From the NCBI GenBank assembly GCA_947359465.1, contig OX375883.1:92902411-92966410 (forward strand): a DNA stretch of 64,000 bases. Direction: 5' to 3'. The notes below the pieces were generated by a model. The model searched no databases, was not told where the DNA came from, and was given only the letters and a program-made list of their open reading frames with translations. Of this stretch, positions 1-12,365 are shown in pieces. The DNA comes from Metellina segmentata. Taxonomy: Eukaryota > Arthropoda > Arachnida > Araneae > Tetragnathidae. Every line of letters begins with the position of its first letter. Position 1 is the first letter of the stretch. The position numbers and the translations under genes were made by a program.

Positions 1-405
1 TGTTTAATATTGGGTTCACTACACTAATAGATAATGCATAAAATAAAATACAATGCAATCAAATATCTGGAATACAATTCATGTGATGTCTACACAAACA
101 CACAAACACAAAATCGAGCATAGAACAGAAAGACGGACAGACAGACTTTCGCAACCAATACCACTCACTAAATGAAGATAAGTACTCACTGTAGGCAAAT
201 TTTCATGAAAATATCTTAAACCGCGTGGACGTGTATAGGGCACAACATACAGACAGACAGACAGACAGACGGACAGACAGACAGACAGACACCAAAAGAA
301 AAAAAGGCGGATTCGGCATCAGAAGGGTCCAAAACGGATAGAAAACTTGAAATGGGTCGAAAATATTGAATGTACAAACAAACACTCCATTCTTATTTAT
401 ATAGA
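1..405 (-). mobile_element. Helitron family 1, partial copy (5' portion)
   Basis: This is the 5' end of a minus-strand Helitron truncated by the window edge. Read on the minus strand the element starts A|TCTATATAAATAAGAATGG at 405, and a CTGT tetranucleotide run lies at 249-290. The sequence matches the same part of the four following full units except for a shorter CAGA run. No transposase is encoded, so it is non-autonomous. Confidence 0.8.
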
Positions 406-913
406 TACTAGCAAAATACCCGACCTTACTCGGTTTGAATTCGTTTACTCTAGATTGAAGAGATAATCAAAATATATAATGAATTACGTTTTTTGTAGAA
501 TAAAAATTTATTTTAACATCTTTCGCCATCTTTATATTTTCTACAACTTACTTTGGACACAAATCCTACACATGCATATCCATTCATGTAATACATTTCA
601 CATACATCGCACAATTGCTGTATGACAAAGCTGCAAAAAGACGAAAGGTGATACTAAGGTTACTACTATAAAAGACGATTTATAGGAAGATTTGGAATTA
701 CCTTTCTTAAGTTCTTTTCATGTGCAACTCAATTAATTAAAATTACGATTTAAGGCGAGTGCTCTCGCACTCATAGTCAACAAAACAATATTTTTTTACT
801 TGTGGCACTCTTGCCTCCGGTATGCGACATTGTAAAATTTTGCAATCTTCTCCTGTCATTACTACAACGAATTTTTTAATGTAGGAAAAAGTTATAGTTT
901 GGATTTTTAAACA

Positions 914-1103
914 TTATTATTCTTTCAATAACGACATTATTCTTTAAATAACGGCTTTATTGTTTAAATAACGGCATTATTGTTTAAATAACGGCATTAT
1001 TCTTTAAATAACGGCATTATTCTTTAAAAAACGGCATTATTCTTTAAATAACGGCATTATTCTTTCAATAACGGCATTATTCTTTCAATAATGGCATAAT
1101 TAC
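914..1103. repeat. 20-bp minisatellite inside Helitron unit A
   Basis: About 9.5 tandem copies of ATTATTCTTTAAATAACGGC with point variants (CTTT/GTTT, AAA/CAA). The same block recurs at about 3838-4027, 6762-6951 and 9688-9877 in the other units, and in a shorter version at 18432-18570 in the solitary copy. It is therefore ancestral to this Helitron family. Confidence 0.9.
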
Positions 1104-1120
1104 ACTTAAAATTTACTAAA

Positions 1121-1375
1121 CTAGGGGGCTCCGCCCCCTGCTCGCTTACGCTCACCAACCCCCGGGGATTGCTACGCAATCCTATTTGGTTTGCTTCGCA
1201 AACCAACATTCCTTTCGCAGAGTGAAACTATCTGAATAATTTGTATTATCCTGATTTCCCTTTACGGTCCATCACGTCACAGCGTGGGCTTCTCCCCCTG
1301 CTCGCTTACGCTCGCCGACCCCCGTGGGTTGCTACGCAATCCCGTTTGGTTTGCTTCGCAAACCAATACCTCTTA
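1121..1375. repeat. GC-rich short-hairpin cluster (two copies)
   Basis: A run of small perfect stem-loops: GGGGGC-TCC-GCCCCC, GGATTGC-TAC-GCAATCC and TTGGTTTGC-TTC-GCAAACCAA, repeated in variant form at about 1290-1370. Loops are TCC, TAC or TTC. The GC content contrasts sharply with the AT-rich surroundings. The same cluster occurs at 4045-4299, 6969-7223 and 9895-10149. Pieces occur at 13715-13790 (inverted), 38878-38920 and 54423-54530. In each case it sits at the 3' side of a Helitron with a CTAG end. Confidence 0.85.
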
Positions 1376-2461
1376 CGCAAGTGATTTCACTCTTTTTTGC
1401 TTTAACACTTAATGCACCCTAAACTAATAGCCGCATCAGTAAAAAATCTTCTGCATCTTGTTCCCTGTACAATTTTAAGTAAACCCTGTTAATCTCCAAA
1501 CTTTACGATGTGTACTTTGTACTTTCTCGGTAAAACGTCTGAGAACAGAGGGAAAAAAGCGAGCCTTTTTCCTCGCCAAATAAAAAGAAATCGTTTTTAT
1601 TGCAATTGTTGATATGATAAATTTGATATCTGGCAAACCCGATAGTCAAAAATACAACCCTCCGCGAATACAATGCTCCGCGAATTTGCTAAGCGAAATA
1701 AAAAATACGAAATTTGTGTCACCAACTTTTGATTGCATCGAATTTATTTATGAACCAATTTTAAAAATAATGGTACCGTAAGAAAGAGTATAGTCTGAGG
1801 TATACAGCGCTATTTTCAAAATAAAAAACTAATAGTAATACGATATAGATATGACAGTTTTAGTTAACGGTAGTAACAAAAAGTAGCGAAAATATCCGAA
1901 GATTCCGAATTTTGTATGACCAACTTTTGATCGCATCCAATTTAATTATTAACCGATATCAAAAATAATAGTACCGTAAGAAAGAGTACATTCTGAGGTA
2001 TACTGCTATATTTTAAAAATTAAAAAATAATAGTAATAAAATATAGATACGGCAGTTTTAAAAAAAAGTAACAAAAATGTCCTGATTTTTCCCGAATTTC
2101 AAAAAAATATTATACAGAACCAAATTGAAATTTTAAAAAAAACTCGACGAGCTGCAAAAATTTACGTTGAGAGGTACTCTAAAAAAAACTCACGGCTGAA
2201 GACTGAAAATTTGTATGTGTTTTGCTCACTCGCGGAAGAAATTTCGCTTCTTCAATTTTAACACTTAATAAACGCTAAACTAATAGCCACATCCGAAAAA
2301 AATCTTAATAATTGTCCAGGGAATACGATGAAGAACAAACCATGTCAATTTTGTTTTTTTCCGATCAGTACTTTCTCGGGAAACCGTCTAAGAATCGAGC
2401 TAAATAGCACAGTTTTCAATTCTTCGGCGGCGGCGGCGGTAACATTTTTTTAATATAGAGA
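1121..2461 (-). mobile_element. Nested Helitron family 2 in unit A
   Basis: On the minus strand it starts near 2461 with TCTCTATATTA and ends with a perfect GGGGGC/GCCCCC hairpin directly before CTAG at 1121, followed by T. The solitary family-1 copy has uninterrupted sequence at this point (about 18595-18600), so this is an insertion. The interior holds two GC-hairpin clusters, two related direct repeats of about 190 bp (about 1720-1900 and 1915-2095) and a short GGC run. No coding capacity. Relatives with the same ends lie at 38878-39644 and 54423-55065. The exact 5' boundary is uncertain by a few bases because the preceding base is not A. Confidence 0.7.
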
Positions 2462-3331
2462 GAAATTTATACTGACTTACCTAACATTTTTAAGTCTAAT
2501 ACTTTGTGGTGCTGTTGCGTGTGATGAGAAGGAAAACACATTTATTAAAATAATAAATATTTAAAACAGGAAACAGCGAAGTAAAACAAAATAAAAGATG
2601 TCGCAAAAAATTGTTCTAAAGATATTTCATTCTCGTTTCATTGAAAAATATCGTCTGTCCCAAATATTCGGAAATCGTTTTCATTGCGCAAAGAATAAAA
2701 ATAAGACTCGAAATAAATGAAGTATCAGAGATGAAATTCCATAAAAAAAAAAAAATTTGAAGAATAATTACTTTTTCAGCAGTATTGGTAAAGCAATCGA
2801 AGTAATCGTAATATTCAATAGAAATTCCAATTTTTCCGAAACTACCAAATTATGGTTGATTTAAGTATACTTACTCAGATGTTTTAGCATGAAACTCAAC
2901 TAAATATAGCAATAAAGAAATGTTTAATATTGGGTTCACTACACTAATAGATAATGTATAAAATAAAATACAATGCAATCAAATATCTGGAATACAATTC
3001 ATGTGATGTCTACACAAACACACAAACACAAAATCGAGCATAGAACAGAAAGACGGACAGACAGACTTTCGCAACCAATACCACTCACTAAATGAAGATA
3101 AGTACTCACTGTAGGCAAATTTTCATGAAAATATCTTAAACCGCGTGGACGTGTATAGGGCACAACATACAGACAGACAGACAGACAGACAGACGGACAG
3201 ACAGACAGACAGACACCAAAAGAAAAAAAGGCGGATTCGGCATCAGAAGGGTCCAAAACGGATAGAAAACTTGAAATGGGTCGAAAATATTGAATGTACA
3301 AACAAACACTCCATTCTTATTTATATAGATA

Positions 3332-6253
3332 CTAGCAAAATACCCGACCTTACTCGGTTTGAATTCGTTTACTCTAGATTGAAGAGATAATCAAAATATA
3401 TAATGAATTACGTTTTTTGTAGAATAAAAATTTATTTTAACATCTTTCGCCATCTTTATATTTTCTACAACTTACTTTGGACACAAATCCTACACATGCA
3501 TATCCATTCATGTAATACATTTCACATACATCGCACAATTGCTGTATGACAAAGCTGCAAAAAGACGAAAGGTGATACTAAGGTTACTACTATAAAAGAC
3601 GATTTATAGGAAGATTTGGAATTACCTTTCTTAAGTTCTTTTCATGTGCAACTCAATTAATTAAAATTACGATTTAAGGCGAGTGCTCTCGCACTCATAG
3701 TCAACAAAACAATATTTTTTTACTTGTGGCACTCTTGCCTCCGGTATGCGACATTGTAAAATTTTGCAATCTTCTCCTGTCATTACTACAACGAATTTTT
3801 TAATGTAGGAAAAAGTTATAGTTTGGATTTTTAAACATTATTATTCTTTCAATAACGACATTATTCTTTAAATAACGGCTTTATTGTTTAAATAACGGCA
3901 TTATTGTTTAAATAACGGCATTATTCTTTAAATAACGGCATTATTCTTTAAAAAACGGCATTATTCTTTAAATAACGGCATTATTCTTTCAATAACGGCA
4001 TTATTCTTTCAATAATGGCATAATTACACTTAAAATTTACTAAACTAGGGGGCTCCGCCCCCTGCTCGCTTACGCTCACCAACCCCCGGGGATTGCTACG
4101 CAATCCTATTTGGTTTGCTTCGCAAACCAACATTCCTTTCGCAGAGTGAAACTATCTGAATAATTTGTATTATCCTGATTTCCCTTTACGGTCCATCACG
4201 TCACAGCGTGGGCTTCTCCCCCTGCTCGCTTACGCTCGCCGACCCCCGTGGGTTGCTACGCAATCCCGTTTGGTTTGCTTCGCAAACCAATACCTCTTAC
4301 GCAAGTGATTTCACTCTTTTTTGCTTTAACACTTAATGCACCCTAAACTAATAGCCGCATCAGTAAAAAATCTTCTGCATCTTGTTCCCTGTACAATTTT
4401 AAGTAAACCCTGTTAATCTCCAAACTTTACGATGTGTACTTTGTACTTTCTCGGTAAAACGTCTGAGAACAGAGGGAAAAAAGCGAGCCTTTTTCCTCGC
4501 CAAATAAAAAGAAATCGTTTTTATTGCAATTGTTGATATGATAAATTTGATATCTGGCAAACCCGATAGTCAAAAATACAACCCTCCGCGAATACAATGC
4601 TCCGCGAATTTGCTAAGCGAAATAAAAAATACGAAATTTGTGTCACCAACTTTTGATTGCATCGAATTTATTTATGAACCAATTTTAAAAATAATGGTAC
4701 CGTAAGAAAGAGTATAGTCTGAGGTATACAGCGCTATTTTCAAAATAAAAAACTAATAGTAATACGATATAGATATGACAGTTTTAGTTAACGGTAGTAA
4801 CAAAAAGTAGCGAAAATATCCGAAGATTCCGAATTTTGTATGACCAACTTTTGATCGCATCCAATTTAATTATTAACCGATATCAAAAATAATAGTACCG
4901 TAAGAAAGAGTACATTCTGAGGTATACTGCTATATTTTAAAAATTAAAAAATAATAGTAATAAAATATAGATACGGCAGTTTTAAAAAAAAGTAACAAAA
5001 ATGTCCTGATTTTTCCCGAATTTCAAAAAAATATTATACAGAACCAAATTGAAATTTTAAAAAAAACTCGACGAGCTGCAAAAATTTACGTTGAGAGGTA
5101 CTCTAAAAAAAACTCACGGCTGAAGACTGAAAATTTGTATGTGTTTTGCTCACTCGCGGAAGAAATTTCGCTTCTTCAATTTTAACACTTAATAAACGCT
5201 AAACTAATAGCCACATCCGAAAAAAATCTTAATAATTGTCCAGGGAATACGATGAAGAACAAACCATGTCAATTTTGTTTTTTTCCGATCAGTACTTTCT
5301 CGGGAAACCGTCTAAGAATCGAGCTAAATAGCACAGTTTTCAATTCTTCGGCGGCGGCGGCGGTAACATTTTTTTAATATAGAGAGAAATTTATACTGAC
5401 TTACCTAACATTTTTAAGTCTAATACTTTGTGGTGCTGTTGCGTGTGATGAGAAGGAAAACACATTTATTAAAATAATAAATATTTAAAACAGGAAACAG
5501 CGAAGTAAAACAAAATAAAAGATGTCGCAAAAAATTGTTCTAAAGATATTTCATTCTCGTTTCATTGAAAAATATCGTCTGTCCCAAATATTCGGAAATC
5601 GTTTTCATTGCGCAAAGAATAAAAATAAGACTCGAAATAAATGAAGTATCAGAGATGAAATTCCATAAAAAAAAAAAAATTTGAAGAATAATTACTTTTT
5701 CAGCAGTATTGGTAAAGCAATCGAAGTAATCGTAATATTCAATAGAAATTCCAATTTTTCCGAAACTACCAAATTATGGTTGATTTAAGTATACTTACTC
5801 AGATGTTTTAGCATGAAACTCAACTAAATATAGCAATAAAGAAATGTTTAATATTGGGTTCACTACACTAATAGATAATGTATAAAATAAAATACAATGC
5901 AATCAAATATCTGGAATACAATTCATGTGATGTCTACACAAACACACAAACACAAAATCGAGCATAGAACAGAAAGACGGACAGACAGACTTTCGCAACC
6001 AATACCACTCACTAAATGAAGATAAGTACTCACTGTAGGCAAATTTTCATGAAAATATCTTAAACCGCGTGGACGTGTATAGGGCACAACATACAGACAG
6101 ACAGACAGACAGACAGACGGACAGACAGACAGACAGACACCAAAAGAAAAAAAGGCGGATTCGGCATCAGAAGGGTCCAAAACGGATAGAAAACTTGAAA
6201 TGGGTCGAAAATATTGAATGTACAAACAAACACTCCATTCTTATTTATATAGA
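3332..6253 (-). mobile_element. Non-autonomous Helitron family 1, tandem unit B
   Basis: Same structure as unit A: TC at 6253 and CTAG at 3332 on the minus strand, length 2922 bp. It is almost identical to unit A over its whole length. Followed by the spacer TA at 6254-6255. Confidence 0.8.
4045..5385 (-). mobile_element. Nested Helitron family 2 in unit B
   Basis: Copy of the nested element of unit A at the same internal position (offset 2924). The GC hairpin and CTAG lie at 4045. Confidence 0.7.
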
Positions 6254-6255
6254 TA

Positions 6256-9179
6256 CTAGCAAAATACCCGACCTTACTCGGTTTGAATTCGTTTACTCTA
6301 GATTGAAGAGATAATCAAAATATATAATGAATTACGTTTTTTGTAGAATAAAAATTTATTTTAACATCTTTCGCCATCTTTATATTTTCTACAACTTACT
6401 TTGGACACAAATCCTACACATGCATATCCATTCATGTAATACATTTCACATACATCGCACAATTGCTGTATGACAAAGCTGCAAAAAGACGAAAGGTGAT
6501 ACTAAGGTTACTACTATAAAAGACGATTTATAGGAAGATTTGGAATTACCTTTCTTAAGTTCTTTTCATGTGCAACTCAATTAATTAAAATTACGATTTA
6601 AGGCGAGTGCTCTCGCACTCATAGTCAACAAAACAATATTTTTTTACTTGTGGCACTCTTGCCTCCGGTATGCGACATTGTAAAATTTTGCAATCTTCTC
6701 CTGTCATTACTACAACGAATTTTTTAATGTAGGAAAAAGTTATAGTTTGGATTTTTAAACATTATTATTCTTTCAATAACGACATTATTCTTTAAATAAC
6801 GGCTTTATTGTTTAAATAACGGCATTATTGTTTAAATAACGGCATTATTCTTTAAATAACGGCATTATTCTTTAAAAAACGGCATTATTCTTTAAATAAC
6901 GGCATTATTCTTTCAATAACGGCATTATTCTTTCAATAATGGCATAATTACACTTAAAATTTACTAAACTAGGGGGCTCCGCCCCCTGCTCGCTTACGCT
7001 CACCAACCCCCGGGGATTGCTACGCAATCCTATTTGGTTTGCTTCGCAAACCAACATTCCTTTCGCAGAGTGAAACTATCTGAATAATTTGTATTATCCT
7101 GATTTCCCTTTACGGTCCATCACGTCACAGCGTGGGCTTCTCCCCCTGCTCGCTTACGCTCGCCGACCCCCGTGGGTTGCTACGCAATCCCGTTTGGTTT
7201 GCTTCGCAAACCAATACCTCTTACGCAAGTGATTTCACTCTTTTTTGCTTTAACACTGAATGCACCCTAAACTAATAGCCGCATCAGTAAAAAATCTTCT
7301 GCATCTTGTTCCCTGTACAATTTTAAGTAAACCCTGTTAATCTCCAAACTTTACGATGTGTACTTTGTACTTTCTCGGTAAAACGTCTGAGAACAGAGGG
7401 AAAAAAGCGAGCCTTTTTCCTCGCCAAATAAAAAGAAATCGTTTTTATTGCAATTGTTGATATGATAAATTTGATATCTGGCAAACCCGATAGTCAAAAA
7501 TACAACCCTCCGCGAATACAATGCTCCGCGAATTTGCTAAGCGAAATAAAAAATACGAAATTTGTGTCACCAACTTTTGATTGCATCGAATTTATTTATG
7601 AACCAATTTTAAAAATAATGGTACCGTAAGAAAGAGTATAGTCTGAGGTATACAGCGCTATTTTCAAAATAAAAAACTAATAGTAATACGATATAGATAT
7701 GACAGTTTTAGTTAACGGTAGTAACAAAAAGTAGCGAAAATATCCGAAGATTCCGAATTTTGTATGACCAACTTTTGATCGCATCCAATTTAATTATTAA
7801 CCGATATCAAAAATAATAGTACCGTAAGAAAGAGTACATTCTGAGGTATACTGCTATATTTTAAAAATTAAAAAATAATAGTAATAAAATATAGATACGG
7901 CAGTTTTAAAAAAAAGTAACAAAAATGTCCTGATTTTTCCCGAATTTCAAAAAAATATTATACAGAACCAAATTGAAATTTAAAAAAAAACTCGACGAGC
8001 TGCAAAAATTTACGTTGAGAGGTACTCTAAAAAAAACTCACGGCTGAAGACTGAAAATTTGTATGTGTTTTGCTCACTCGCGGAAGAAATTTCGCTTCTT
8101 CAATTTTAACACTTAATAAACGCTAAACTAATAGCCACATCCGAAAAAAATCTTAATAATTGTCCAGGGAATACGATGAAGAACAAACCATGTCAATTTT
8201 GTTTTTTTCCGATCAGTACTTTCTCGGGAAACCGTCTAAGAATCGAGCTAAATAGCACAGTTTTCAATTCTTCGGCGGCGGCGGCGGTAACATTTTTTTA
8301 ATATAGAGAGAAATTTATACTGACTTACCTAACATTTTTAAGTCTAATACTTTGTGGTGCTGTTGCGTGTGATGAGAAGGAAAACACATTTATTAAAATA
8401 ATAAATATTTAAAACAGGAAACAGCGAAGTAAAACAAAATAAAAGATGTCGCAAAAAATTGTTCTAAAGATATTTCATTCTCGTTTCATTGAAAAATATC
8501 GTCTGTCCCAAATATTCGGAAATCGTTTTCATTGCGCAAAGAATAAAAATAAGACTCGAAATAAATGAAGTATCAGAGATGAAATTCCATAAAAAAAAAA
8601 AAAAATTTGAAGAATAATTACTTTTTCAGCAGTATTGGTAAAGCAATCGAAGTAATCGTAATATTCAATAGAAATTCCAATTTTTCCGAAACTACCAAAT
8701 TATGGTTGATTTAAGTATACTTACTCAGATGTTTTAGCATGAAACTCAACTAAATATAGCAATAAAGAAATGTTTAATATTGGGTTCACTACACTAATAG
8801 ATAATGTATAAAATAAAATACAATGCAATCAAATATCTGGAATACAATTCATGTGATGTCTACACAAACACACAAACACAAAATCGAGCATAGAACAGAA
8901 AGACGGACAGACAGACTTTCGCAACCAATACCACTCACTAAATGAAGATAAGTACTCACTGTAGGCAAATTTTCATGAAAATATCTTAAACCGCGTGGAC
9001 GTGTATAGGGCACAACATACAGACAGACAGACAGACAGACAGACGGACAGACAGACAGACAGACACCAAAAGAAAAAAAGGCGGATTCGGCATCAGAAGG
9101 GTCCAAAACGGATAGAAAACTTGAAATGGGTCGAAAATATTGAATGTACAAACAAACACTCCATTCTTATTTATATAGA
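6256..9179 (-). mobile_element. Non-autonomous Helitron family 1, tandem unit C
   Basis: Same ends as units A and B; length 2924 bp. It differs from them by isolated substitutions (for example near 7257) and homopolymer length near 8591-8604. Confidence 0.8.
6969..8309 (-). mobile_element. Nested Helitron family 2 in unit C
   Basis: Copy of the nested element of unit A at offset 5848, with the same CTAG-hairpin end at 6969. Confidence 0.7.
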
Positions 9180-9181
9180 TA

Positions 9182-12078
9182 CTAGCAAAATACCCGACCT
9201 TACTCGGTTTGAATTCGTTTACTCTAGATTGAAGAGATAATCAAAATATATAATGAATTACGTTTTTTGTAGAATAAAAATTTATTTTAACATCTTTCGC
9301 CATCTTTATATTTTCTACAACTTACTTTGGACACAAATCCTACACATGCATATCCATTCATGTAATACATTTCACATACATCGCACAATTGCTGTATGAC
9401 AAAGCTGCAAAAAGACGAAAGGTGATACTAAGGTTACTACTATAAAAGACGATTTATAGGAAGATTTGGAATTACCTTTCTTAAGTTCTTTTCATGTGCA
9501 ACTCAATTAATTAAAATTACGATTTAAGGCGAGTGCTCTCGCACTCATAGTCAACAAAACAATATTTTTTTACTTGTGGCACTCTTGCCTCCGGTATGCG
9601 ACATTGTAAAATTTTGCAATCTTCTCCTGTCATTACTACAACGAATTTTTTAATGTAGGAAAAAGTTATAGTTTGGATTTTTAAACATTATTATTCTTTC
9701 AATAACGACATTATTCTTTAAATAACGGCTTTATTGTTTAAATAACGGCATTATTGTTTAAATAACGGCATTATTCTTTAAATAACGGCATTATTCTTTA
9801 AAAAACGGCATTATTCTTTAAATAACGGCATTATTCTTTCAATAACGGCATTATTCTTTCAATAATGGCATAATTACACTTAAAATTTACTAAACTAGGG
9901 GGCTCCGCCCCCTGCTCGCTTACGCTCACCAACCCCCGGGGATTGCTACGCAATCCTATTTGGTTTGCTTCGCAAACCAACATTCCTTTCGCAGAGTGAA
10001 ACTATCTGAATAATTTGTATTATCCTGATTTCCCTTTACGGTCCATCACGTCACAGCGTGGGCTTCTCCCCCTGCTCGCTTACGCTCGCCGACCCCCGTG
10101 GGTTGCTACGCAATCCCGTTTGGTTTGCTTCGCAAACCAATACCTCTTACGCAAGTGATTTCACTCTTTTTTGCTTTAACACTTAATGCACCCTAAACTA
10201 ATAGCCGCATCAGTAAAAAATCTTCTGCATCTTGTTCCCTGTACAATTTTAAGTAAACCCTGTTAATCTCCAAACTTTACGATGTGTACTTTGTACTTTC
10301 TCGGTAAAACGTCTGAGAACAGAGGGAAAAAAGCGAGCCTTTTTCCTCGCCAAATAAAAAGAAATCGTTTTTATTGCAATTGTTGATATGATAAATTTGA
10401 TATCTGGCAAACCCGATAGTCAAAAATACAACCCTCCGCGAATACAATGCTCCGCGAATTTGCTAAGCGAAATAAAAAATACGAAATTTGTGTCACCAAC
10501 TTTTGATTGCATCGAATTTATTTATGAACCAATTTTAAAAATAATGGTACCGTAAGAAAGAGTATAGTCTGAGGTATACAGCGCTATTTTCAAAATAAAA
10601 AACTAATAGTAATACGATATAGATATGACAGTTTTAGTTAACGGTAGTAACAAAAAGTAGCGAAAATATCCGAAGATTCCGAATTTTGTATGACCAACTT
10701 TTGATCGCATCCAATTTAATTATTAACCGATATCAAAAATAATAGTACCGTAAGAAAGAGTACATTCTGAGGTATACTGCTATATTTTAAAAATTAAAAA
10801 ATAATAGTAATAAAATATAGATACGGCAGTTTTAAAAAAAAGTAACAAAAATGTCCTGATTTTTCCCGAATTTCAAAAAAATATTATACAGAACCAAATT
10901 GAAATTTTAAAAAAAACTCGACGAGCTGCAAAAATTTACGTTGAGAGGTACTCTAAAAAAAACTCACGGCTGAAGACTGAAAATTTGTATGTGTTTTGCT
11001 CACTCGCGGAAGAAATTTCGCTTCTTCAATTTTAACACTTAATAAACCCTAAACTAATAGCCACATCCGAAAAAAATCTTAATAATTGTCCAGGGAATAC
11101 GATGAAGAACAAACCATGTCAATTTTGTTTTTTTCCGATCAGTACTTTCTCGGGAAACCGTCTAAGAATCGAGCTAAATAGCACAGTTTTCAATTCTTCG
11201 GCGGCGGCGGCGGTAACATTTTTTTAATATAGAGAGAAATTTATACTGACTTACCTAACATTTTTAAGTCTAATACTTTGTGGTGCTGTTGCGTGTGATG
11301 AGAAGGAAAACACATTTATTAAAATAATAAATATTTAAAACAGGAAACAGCGAAGTAAAACAAAATAAAAGATGTCGCAAAAAATTGTTCTAAAGATATT
11401 TCATTCTCGTTTCATTGAAAAATATCGTCTGTCCCAAATATTCGGAAATCGTTTTCATTGCGCAAAGAATAAAAATAAGACTCGAAATAAATGAAGTATC
11501 AGAGATGAAATTCCATAAAAAAAAAAAAAAATTTGAAGAATAATTACTTTTTCAGCAGTATTGGTAAAGCAATCGAAGTAATCGTAATATTCAATAGACA
11601 TTCCAATTTTTCCAAAACTACCAAATTATGGTTGATTTAAGTATACTTACTGAGGTGTTTTTTTGCATGAAACTCAACTAAATATAACAATAAAAAATGT
11701 TTAATATTGCACTCACTAAAGTATTAGATAGTGTATAAAATAAAATACAGTGCAATCAAATATCTGGAATACAATTCATGTGATGTCGACACAAACACAC
11801 AAACACAAATTCGAGCATAGAACAGAAAGACGGTCAGACAGACTTTCGCAACCAATGCCACTCACTAAATGAAGATAAGTACTCACTGTATGCAAATTTT
11901 CATGAAAATATCTCAAACCGCGTGGACGTGTATAGGGCACAACATACAGACAGACAGACAGACACCAAACGAGAAAAAGGCGGATTCAGCATCAGAAGGG
12001 TCCAAAACGGATAGAAAACTTGAAATGGGTCGAAAATATTGAATGTACAAACAAACACTCCATTCTTATTTATATAGA
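9182..12078 (-). mobile_element. Non-autonomous Helitron family 1, tandem unit D (array end)
   Basis: The 3' part (9182 to about 11590) is nearly identical to units A-C. The 5' part (about 11590-12078) carries many more differences and resembles the solitary copy at 17922-19571 (for example ATTGCACTCACT and a shorter CAGA run at 11945-11964). The element begins at 12078 with TC on the minus strand. Unlike the other junctions it is followed directly by another CTAG without the TA spacer. This is the 5'-most element in minus orientation and probably marks the founder insertion. Confidence 0.75.
9895..11235 (-). mobile_element. Nested Helitron family 2 in unit D
   Basis: Copy of the nested element of unit A at offset 8774, with the GC hairpin and CTAG at 9895. 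Confidence 0.7.
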
Positions 12079-12104
12079 CTAGCCACGGCTTTAAATTCAA
12101 CTGA

Positions 12105-12215
12105 TGGTCATGTGATTTTGTCCCCGGAACTTTCCCTTAGGGGATTGATCTCGGACCGTCGTCCATAGCCCGTTGTGTTGCTCTAGTACGACGTTAATCT
12201 TTAAAAAATCAATCG
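12105..12215 (+). mobile_element. SINE-A 3' fragment
   Basis: Contains the characteristic 3' region of the full SINE at 13193-13530: the TTTCCCTTAGGGGATTGAT and CGGACCGTCGTC segments, then AGCCCGTTGTGTTGCTCTAG and TACGACGTTAAT. The tRNA-like head is missing, as expected for a 5'-truncated retrocopy. Confidence 0.75.
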
Positions 12216-12272
12216 AATTAATTGTGAATGCACCCATAATAATTTTTGATTCAGTTCCCTACGATTCCAGGG

Positions 12273-12365
12273 ACCGCCCTGGCTCAGTGGTATGTCAACT
12301 GCGTTAGCAATCTTGGAGTTGGAGGCGGCGCAGGTTCATCTCCTGTCAGTCGGGTTTATTTCTGT
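12273..12365 (+). mobile_element. tRNA-like SINE head, second family
   Basis: GGCTCAGTGGTATG resembles a pol III A box, and GGTTCATCTCC about 50 bp downstream resembles a B box. The head differs from SINE-A, and the sequence continues into unrecognised DNA to about 12720. A SINE head is more likely than a tRNA gene because no acceptor stem is evident. Confidence 0.4.

Larger units (their letters stand above)
408..3329 (-). mobile_element. Non-autonomous Helitron family 1, tandem unit A
   Basis: On the minus strand the unit begins with TC at 3329 and ends with CTAG at 408. A short CCGA/TCGG hairpin lies about 8 nt before the CTAG. Flanks are A on the 5' side and T on the 3' side, as Helitron insertion between A and T predicts. 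Length is 2922 bp. Neighbouring units are separated only by the dinucleotide TA (406-407 and 3330-3331). There is no Rep/helicase reading frame. Internal parts are a CAGA run near the 5' end, a 20-bp minisatellite and a nested second Helitron (1121-2461). Assignment rests on terminal structure and a matching solitary copy at 17922-19571; no database comparison was made. Confidence 0.8.

Noticed and set aside
914..1103. Regular 20-bp repeats that superficially resemble a CRISPR array
   Set aside because: Repeats are directly adjacent without unique spacers, in a eukaryotic Helitron context.
2999..3390. Overlapping 100- and 81-codon frames repeated in each tandem unit
   Set aside because: They are translations of the CAGA tetranucleotide run and flanking Helitron sequence. 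Identity between units reflects DNA identity, not protein selection.
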